Shown here piece after piece: positions 16,912 through 22,212 of a DNA stretch of 22,212 nt. The stretch is from Pyrenophora tritici-repentis. Taxonomy: Eukaryota > Ascomycota > Dothideomycetes > Pleosporales > Pleosporaceae. The notes beneath the pieces are model-generated. The model worked only from the letters and a program-made list of their open reading frames with translations, had not been told where the DNA came from and did not search any database. The translations under genes and the position numbers were made by a program. The stretch's first letter is position 1; the number at the start of each line of letters is the position of its first letter. The stretch is from contig NW_027094004.1 in NCBI RefSeq assembly GCF_003171515.1, positions 1-22,212 on the forward strand, in the 5' to 3' direction.

Positions 16912-19423
16912 ATGGCCAAACGCTCTCGAGTTCCCACCAATACTGCTGCCGCCGCCGCCGCCGCCAAACGGGCGCGCCTATCAAGGCCCTCTGTCCTATC
17001 TCAGCGATCGCTGTCGCCTCAGGAAACCCTTGGCGCCGCCGTAAGCCAGGCCACAACGTTTGAGTCGCAATTTTTCGAGTCGCAAACAGAGGAGGAGGGT
17101 GCGGCTGAGGGCAGCCAGGCTGGTACAGCAGCAACAACAGAGGCTAGTGTTGATACAGAGCCTGATAATGGCGATAACTTTGACGGCATTAACTGGGATC
17201 GCCTCCCTCGGTTCATGAAGCCTCTTACAACTGGGCGGCGCGTCAAGAGTTGGATCTTTCAACATGGATATCGCGTTGTTGAGCTCTACGATCAGAATCG
17301 AGTGTGGTTTGTATGCAAATACTGCCACATCCACAAGGTCATTGACACTGGCGGCAGTGGAGTTTTTGACGTATCAAAGGCCACCTCCTCAGCTGCAGCT
17401 CATCTTGGCCTTCAGAAACGAGGCCATGGCTTTACAAAAGACGGCCTGAAGCCTCGAAGAACAGGGCAGCAACTCTCTCTACGACAGACGCTGGAGACTG
17501 GTGTTGCAGTCTCTCAAGAGGCTGCCAACGCGATGGGCAACTTCAACATCCAGCAGTTTCGTGAAGTTGCAGTGTTCTGCCTTCTTGATAACAACTTGCC
17601 AATGGAGCTACTTGCAAGGCCGTCCTTTCGCGAGATGATTAGCCTTGCAAACCCAGAGGCAGAGGCAGCTTTGTGGGTAAGTCCTCGCAGTGTAGCTACC
17701 TACGCAATGCGCCTCTTCCAATATATGCAGCCACAGATTGTCTGCGCTCTGTCAGAAGCTGCAAGCAAGATCCACATAAGCTTTGATGGTTGGACGACAA
17801 AGGGTGGCAAGCGTGGATTCTTTGGAGTCGTTGCACACTTTGCTAACGCCTCTGGAGTGATACAAGATCTCCCCATCGCCCTCCCACATCTCGCAGGCTC
17901 TCATACTGGTGATGCTATCGCTGATACAATTAAAAAGACGCTCCAAGAATACAGTATTGGGAGTGATAAACTCGGCTACTTCGTCCTCGACAATGCTGCA
18001 AACAACGATACTGCAGTCTCCTCGCTCGCCCACGCGTACGACTTCAACGCTGCTCACCGACGCCTCCGCTGCGGCCCTCACACGCTTAACCTTATTGGCC
18101 AGGCAATTATCTTTGGCAGCAATCAAGAGGCGTACAACAACAACAACGACGAGCAGCTCCAAACAGAGGAGGTGTACATGCAGGAGTGGCGTCAAGAAGG
18201 GCCCTTAGGTGTACTTATCGACGTTATCAACCATATAAAAACGCCTCAACAACACGAAATTTTCCGAAGCTTCCAAACCGCCGCCAACGCCGAGTTGCCA
18301 GCTAGAGAGCGCCTCCACGTACTTGAGCCTGTGAAGCCTGTTGTTACACGCTGGAACTCTTACTACGCTGCCTTCAAACGCGCAACTCAACTCCAGGCAG
18401 CATACAACTCTTACGCTGAGCACTATTAACGCACTCTCCCTTGAAGATCGCCGCGCTTGTCAACGTGGCAATAAACTCCCTGAAGCACCTAGTTGGATGA
18501 GATCAACAGGACTTACAGCTGCTGATTGGGCGGTGATAACAGAGTATCAGGACTGCCTAGAGCCGCTTAAGCTTGCTACGGAGAAGCTTGAGGGTCGCGG
18601 AAAGGCAGGCAAATACGGCGCTATATATGAGACTATTCCTGTATTTGAATACGTACTTGGCGCGCTCGAAGCCCGTACGCGCTCGTACGAGCAAGTTGAC
18701 TTCAACCCACCTGATGCGCCTGAAGATCACCTCTTTGTTAACCTCCGCGCCGCCTGGAGTAAGGCCAACGATTACTACAACAAGCTCGATCGATCGCCAG
18801 CATACTACGCTGCTACCTGCCTCCATCCATACTACAAATACTACTGCGAGAACAGCTGGGTGGATAAGCCAGAATGGCTAACATCAGCCAACGCTGGCTT
18901 CCTGCAGCTCTGGCAGTCGTATAAGCCTCAACGTACACGTCCTCTATCTCAAACAACTGCAAAACCAAGGCATAGAGGAATAGATGATGTGATTGGCGCC
19001 CTCGTACGGCGCAACAAGGCTCAGGTAGAGGCTGCCCACGACGATGAGTACGAGCGCTGGAGAACTCAAGAGCCAGAGTGGACAAGCGAACAGTATCTTA
19101 GCGATGGCCACCCAGTCAAGTACTGGATTCAATTACGCTCAAAATACCCGTGTTTAAGCCAGTTTGCGATTGATATACTCACGATACCAGCATCTAGTTG
19201 CGACTGCGAGAGGCTCTTTAGCGAGCTTGGCGATTTACTTGAGCCGCGCCGGCGAGCTCTTGGCAGCGAGTTACTTGCTGCCCTTCAGCTTGTACGTTCG
19301 TGGAGACGAGCTGGCTTTGACGGCTTGTACAACAACGGTGATGATGAAGATAAGTGGAGTGACGTCAAAGATGAGGAGATTGTACAACAGTACGATATAG
19401 AAGGCTGGAGTACAACACCATAA
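16912..19423 (+). CDS. hAT transposase (one frame break at 18424-18430)
   Basis: The start is the ATG at 16912. The first frame has 505 codons: Lys/Arg-rich nuclear signal and Ala run (1-25), acidic Ser/Thr linker, BED-type zinc finger C135, C138, H164, H172, RNase H-like core with D292 (Phe-Asp-Gly-Trp) and D360 (Leu-Asp-Asn), and the hAT Cys-Gly-Pro-His motif at 387-390. It stops at TAA 18427-18429. The +1 frame goes on directly from 18428 to 19423 with the rest of the core and the C-terminal dimerisation domain (Cys-Asp-Cys-Glu-Arg, about 19198-19212). The join looks like a 2-nt loss. A +1 shift at the stop codon is possible but unsupported. It cuts and pastes the element. Confidence 0.92.
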
Positions 19424-19592
19424 CCCCCTGTATACTACTTCTTAGCATCAATCAGCCAATCAACCAATCAATCGCAATCAATCTGCTCAAAAACCCTAAC
19501 AATCAATCCGCAATCAATCAGCAGCGTCGCCGCAAGCTAATCAAACCAATCGACAACCTTAAGATTGATTGATTTGATTGTTGCGGAGTCTG
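19424..19592. repeat. hAT 3' subterminal repeats and right inverted repeat
   Basis: About ten aatcaa-type motifs within 170 bp, many in the reverse sense to those at the left end. The perfect 17-bp terminal repeat closes it at 19576-19592. Confidence 0.85.
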
Positions 19593-19600
19593 TAGACGAG
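19593..19600. repeat. Right 8-bp target-site duplication of hAT
   Basis: tagacgag, identical to 16392-16399. Confidence 0.95.
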
Positions 19601-20398
19601 AGAAGAGCTGTGCTGATATAGCTGGTGATCTTAGTCTTCACGGTTACGACGTTTCATCTATCACGGTGTGGAGAGTCCTTAAAGCAGCAGGATACAACAA
19701 GACGAAGCCGACGAGGAAGCCTAGGTTGACGAAGAAGATGAGACAGGAGAGGCTTGACTGGTGTCTTGCCTATAAGGACTGGACGCTTAACGATTAGAAG
19801 AACGTTATCTGGTCTGATGAGACCTCTGTTGTGCTTAACACCGGCGTGGTAGCTATCGTGTATGGAGAAAGGCAGATGAGGCCTTTACAAAGTCTGTTAT
19901 TCGAGAGAGGTGGAAGGGATACTCTGAGTTTATGTTCTGGGGCTGCTTCTCTTATGATCATAAGGGTCCCTGTCATGTCTGGAGACCTGAGACAGCACAG
20001 GAGAAGAGAGAAGCAGCTCTTAAGATTGCACAGATGAATGAGATCCTAGAGCCAGTTATGAGAGATGAGTGGGAGCTCTTAACGGGCATGAAGAGGATAG
20101 GTTGAGGAACAAGCCTGGCAAATCTCCTCAATGGAGATGGACAAAAGAGACTGGCAAGCTAATTCGTGATGGTAGTAGTAGTATTAATTAGTGGCGCTAT
20201 CAATCTCAGGTTCTTATCCTAAAGCTTCTCCCCTTTGCTAAGGAGTGTCAGAGAAAGAGACCAGGTACTCTCGTTCAAGAAGACAAGGCTCCTTCACATG
20301 CTCACTATGCCCAACGTCTGGTATACGAAAGGGAGAGCGTGGTGAAGCTCCTCTGGTGTGGCAATTCACCAGACCTCAACGCTATTATTATTATTATT
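19601..20398 (+). pseudogene. Tc1/mariner relic, 3' part (catalytic domain, broken)
   Basis: Continues the frame cut at 16399. Visible parts: the linker after the helix-turn-helix, Trp-Ser-Asp-Glu with the first catalytic Asp near 19812, a Phe-Trp-Gly-Cys segment, the second Asp in Gln-Glu-Asp-Lys near 20278, and Ser-Pro-Asp-Leu-Asn-Ala-Ile near 20366-20386. TAG stops replace likely Trp codons at 19795 and 20187, and frames shift near 19840 and 20097. Where the third acidic residue should be, 34 residues after the second Asp, an (ATT)n run begins. It cannot make an active transposase. Confidence 0.85.
20384..20398. repeat. (ATT)5 microsatellite
   Basis: Five ATT units at the place where the Tc1 relic should code its last catalytic Glu. 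Confidence 0.9.
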
Positions 20399-20655
20399 AT
20401 ATTTCCATTAGAGTCCTGTATCAGTCGGTGACTATGTAGGACTTTGGCTAAGCCGTTCTATGTATGTTGTTCAATATGGAGTTTCTATAGGTCTTGTACA
20501 ATTTGGAGGATAGTTGCGTAGTCCAATTTCCGAGCTAGTCTTCCATTGGCGCGGGTGCTAAAGAGCAGTGTGGTGAACAGAAAGAGATGTAACAGCGAGC
20601 TCTTTGCGAAAAGAAATATTGTTTGTAGTTTTATACAGTGTCTGTCTGTTGTTTT
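20399..20655. other. Noncoding stretch, nothing identified
   Basis: No ATG-started frame, RNA gene or repeat that I can support. It may include the end of the Tc1 relic. Confidence 0.4.
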
Positions 20656-20720
20656 GTGTAGGCGTCTGTATATAGGGATCTACAAGAGAGAGAATAGATC
20701 TATACAGCTATTGCCTGGTC
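20656..20720. repeat. 65-bp direct repeat, first copy
   Basis: Matches 20826-20888 with a short deletion (gaga) and a few changes, 170 bp apart. Confidence 0.9.
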
Positions 20721-20825
20721 GATGTTTTGCTCGTGCGTGTGCTAGTGAAAGCAGGTGCTGGAGCGGTTCGGTATATGGGGTCGGTATATCGAGTCGGTTT
20801 AGGGCGTTCGTAGAGAGGGTATTTG

Positions 20826-20888
20826 GTGTAGGCGTCTGTATATAGGGATCTACAAGACAGAATAGATCTATACAGCTATTACCTAGTC
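20826..20888. repeat. 65-bp direct repeat, second copy, abutting an LTR
   Basis: Ends exactly where the LTR at 20889 begins. If that LTR is read on the minus strand, this repeat would be the start of a leader (inference). Confidence 0.88.
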
Positions 20889-21025
20889 TGTTGAGAAAGA
20901 ATGACTCTCTCAGTCATGGCATGTAAGTGTGTCAATTGCTAACTATACAAAGCTCGGCTAATATAGAGCGGTGTGGGTCATGTGACTTAGCGTCCTCGTG
21001 ACAGGTGACCGGAATATTCTCAACA
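20889..21025 (-). repeat. Short copia-like LTR (137 bp)
   Basis: The ends are perfect 9-bp inverted repeats (TGTTGAGAA...TTCTCAACA). The minus strand start resembles the LTR start of the copia element at 8319 (TGTTAAGAATAT). A TATA-like tctatatt lies near 20962 on the minus strand. The right neighbour, ctcccc (21026-21031), looks like a polypurine tract on the minus strand. The flanking 5-mers (tagtc, ctccc) differ, so it is not a clean solo LTR. Confidence 0.65.
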
Positions 21026-21175
21026 CTCCCCATAAGCCGATCAGCTGTACCCACTACTTTGTATAGGTCTTGCAGTCGAAGCTTCTTCTCCCTTTATATG
21101 CTTCCACTGAACGCCTTGCATGCACTTTCCAACACTCCCCCAGAAGTGCCTTGTCAACAAGAATGAAACCTCCCT
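21026..21175. other. Retroelement debris with two polypurine-like tracts
   Basis: The pattern aacactcccc occurs at the LTR edge (21022-21031) and again at 21131-21140. Both look like LTR-end plus polypurine-tract junctions of minus-strand copia elements. No pol coding is convincing here. Confidence 0.4.
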
Positions 21176-21247
21176 GTCACCCTATAGTGGCCGTTACGTT
21201 GCGAGTCCCTCAAGTAAAGTGAGGTATCGGCCGAGTGAAGAGTTGAG

Positions 21248-21325
21248 GAAAGAAGGTCGAGAAAGAAGGTCGAGAGAGAAGGTCGAGAAAGAAGGTCGAG
21301 AAAGAAGGTCGAGAAAGAAGGTCGA
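21248..21325. repeat. 13-bp tandem repeat (gaaagaaggtcga), six units
   Basis: Exact 13-bp period, with one variant unit (gagagaaggtcga). Confidence 0.9.
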
Positions 21326-21415
21326 GAGAATTTTCGCGTTTGAAAATCAAGGTAGAATCGATATCACCAACATACCGACTCTCCCTCGACTCCTACGTGA
21401 GAGTCAGCGCTCCCT

Positions 21416-21574
21416 CAGCTTGGTACTCCCAGTACTCTAGCTGTGTACGCTCTCCTCTGTCCCAGCGCCCCCAGCTTGGTACTCCCAGTACTCTAGCTGT
21501 GTACGCTCTCCTCTATCCTAGCGCTCCCCTAGCTTAGTACTCCCAGTACTCTAGCTATGTACGCTCTCCTCTCT
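21416..21574. repeat. 56-58-bp tandem repeat, three units
   Basis: Units start at 21416, 21472 and 21530. Each has an inner palindrome, gtact-ccc-agtac, with agct on both sides. Confidence 0.9.
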
Positions 21575-22083
21575 TGTTGTCCCCGCTCCGTTCCTCCGCT
21601 CCTGCCTCCTTGTCTGTGTCCTATTCAGGGCTCCAGACCCTAACACCCTTATTCTCCCCCATCGTTATATAAGCCTTTGCTTCTTTGCGTTTATTTAACG
21701 AAATCCTTTGGAAAGAAGATAAAAATCGATCGAGAAATCGGGTGGGGGTAGGTGGGTAGCGTTCGAGAGAGTAAAAAACTTCGAGCACCGTCAAACGGTA
21801 GGTTTTCGAGTTTAAGGAATTGAAAGTAGCTGTCGAACTGTAGCTACTAGTTTAAAGAAGGTCTCGAAAGGTTACTATCGATAGGCAGGCAATTCGAGTT
21901 GTTTTCGGAAGAATCGATGGTTACCGTCGGTAGGTAGGTATTCGAATCGTTGTCAAAAGGTTGGTTGAAAAGGGATAGAGCAACCATTGCTCTCTTCGAC
22001 TCGCGCGTCGGAATTGGGTATAACTCGCCCAAGGTATCTTCGAGACGCTCCCAGCTTCTCCGGACGATAGTCCATTTTTCTTC
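21575..22083. promoter_or_regulatory. Noncoding region with a TATA box, possibly retroelement LTR and leader
   Basis: ttatataag at 21665-21673 is a good TATA box. The sequence after it has many tcga motifs and no gene. Together with tgtcaccctatagtggccg from 21176 it may be part of a gypsy-type LTR, but no second LTR is in view. Confidence 0.35.
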
Positions 22084-22179
22084 GGACTTAATACCCTTCG
22101 CGGTAGCCAGGGCGACGGCCCAGTGTCTTCAGGACTTAATACCCTTCGCGGCAGCCAGGGCGACGACCCAGTGTCTTAG
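22084..22179. repeat. 48-bp tandem repeat, two units
   Basis: Units 22084-22131 and 22132-22179 are close to identical in their first 45 bases. A shorter echo (gcgacgacc) follows to the window end. Confidence 0.85.
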
Positions 22180-22212
22180 AATATAGAAGGCGACGACCTC
22201 CTGGGTTGTTCT

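Larger units (their letters stand above)
16400..19592 (+). mobile_element. Complete hAT transposon
   Basis: 3193 bp, bounded by perfect 17-bp inverted repeats (CAGACTCCGCAACAATC and its complement, 16400-16416 and 19576-19592) and by an 8-bp target duplication. It carries one transposase gene with a single frame break. Both ends are rich in ttgatt/aatcaa motifs, the likely transposase binding sites. It inserted into a decayed Tc1 transposase. The perfect ends argue for recent movement, perhaps with transposase supplied by another copy. Confidence 0.95.

Noticed and set aside
20546..20845. 99-codon plus-strand frame
   Set aside because: Opens at TTG, runs across the direct repeat, and shows no recognisable protein pattern.
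21120..21440. 106-codon frame with a charged Glu/Arg/Lys repeat
   Set aside because: It is a translation of the 13-bp tandem array; no support for a gene.
21248..22179. CRISPR-like array from the several tandem repeats
   Set aside because: Units are contiguous or nearly identical throughout, without unique spacers, and the genome is eukaryotic.

Overview
The window is a transposon-dense accessory stretch of a filamentous ascomycete genome, most like a dothideomycete (inferred). The grounds are a dispersed 5S rRNA gene, a Ty1/copia element with a half-tRNA primer site, fungal hAT and Tc1/mariner elements, relics with TG-to-TA changes like those left by repeat-induced point mutation (RIP), and a pseudokinase-ankyrin gene of the kind seen in fungal allorecognition and cell-death families. 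No ordinary housekeeping protein gene is visible.

Layout. (1) 1-8319: two head-to-tail Ty1/copia units on the minus strand share the middle LTR (2931-3165). The right unit is full length (2931-8319, 5389 bp). The left unit runs off the window. The units show no base substitutions where I compared them, only small indels, which cluster at the left edge. (2) 8320-8909: the copia array sits in a dead hAT transposase, whose end appears to cut an ankyrin-repeat gene (8910-9276). (3) 9277-12647: a Tc1/mariner-type transposon with about 87-bp terminal inverted repeats carries two convergent genes, a DD34E transposase and a 564-residue accessory protein of unknown function. (4) 12856-15295, minus strand: a gene with an N-terminal region, a degenerate kinase (pseudokinase) and ankyrin repeats, now split over several frames. 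(5) 15815-15933: a 5S rRNA gene. (6) 15964-20398: a decayed Tc1/mariner element, interrupted by a complete hAT transposon (16400-19592) with perfect 17-bp inverted repeats and an 8-bp target duplication. (7) 20399-22212: noncoding repeat debris, with a short LTR, a 65-bp direct repeat, and tandem arrays of 13, about 57 and 48 bp.

Order of events (inferred): the Tc1 element by the 5S gene and the hAT relic at 8.3-8.9 kb are old and decayed. The two-gene mariner is younger. The full hAT and the copia pair are youngest.

The best candidates for new biology are the two-gene mariner with its large basic/acidic/Cys-rich partner protein, the AT-hooks flanking a Pro/Glu repeat in the copia integrase tail, and a covarying hairpin pair in the copia leader. 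Several frame breaks lie in homopolymer runs, so sequencing error must be excluded before calling those genes dead. Many long frames here open at TTG or GTG; gene starts below use ATG.
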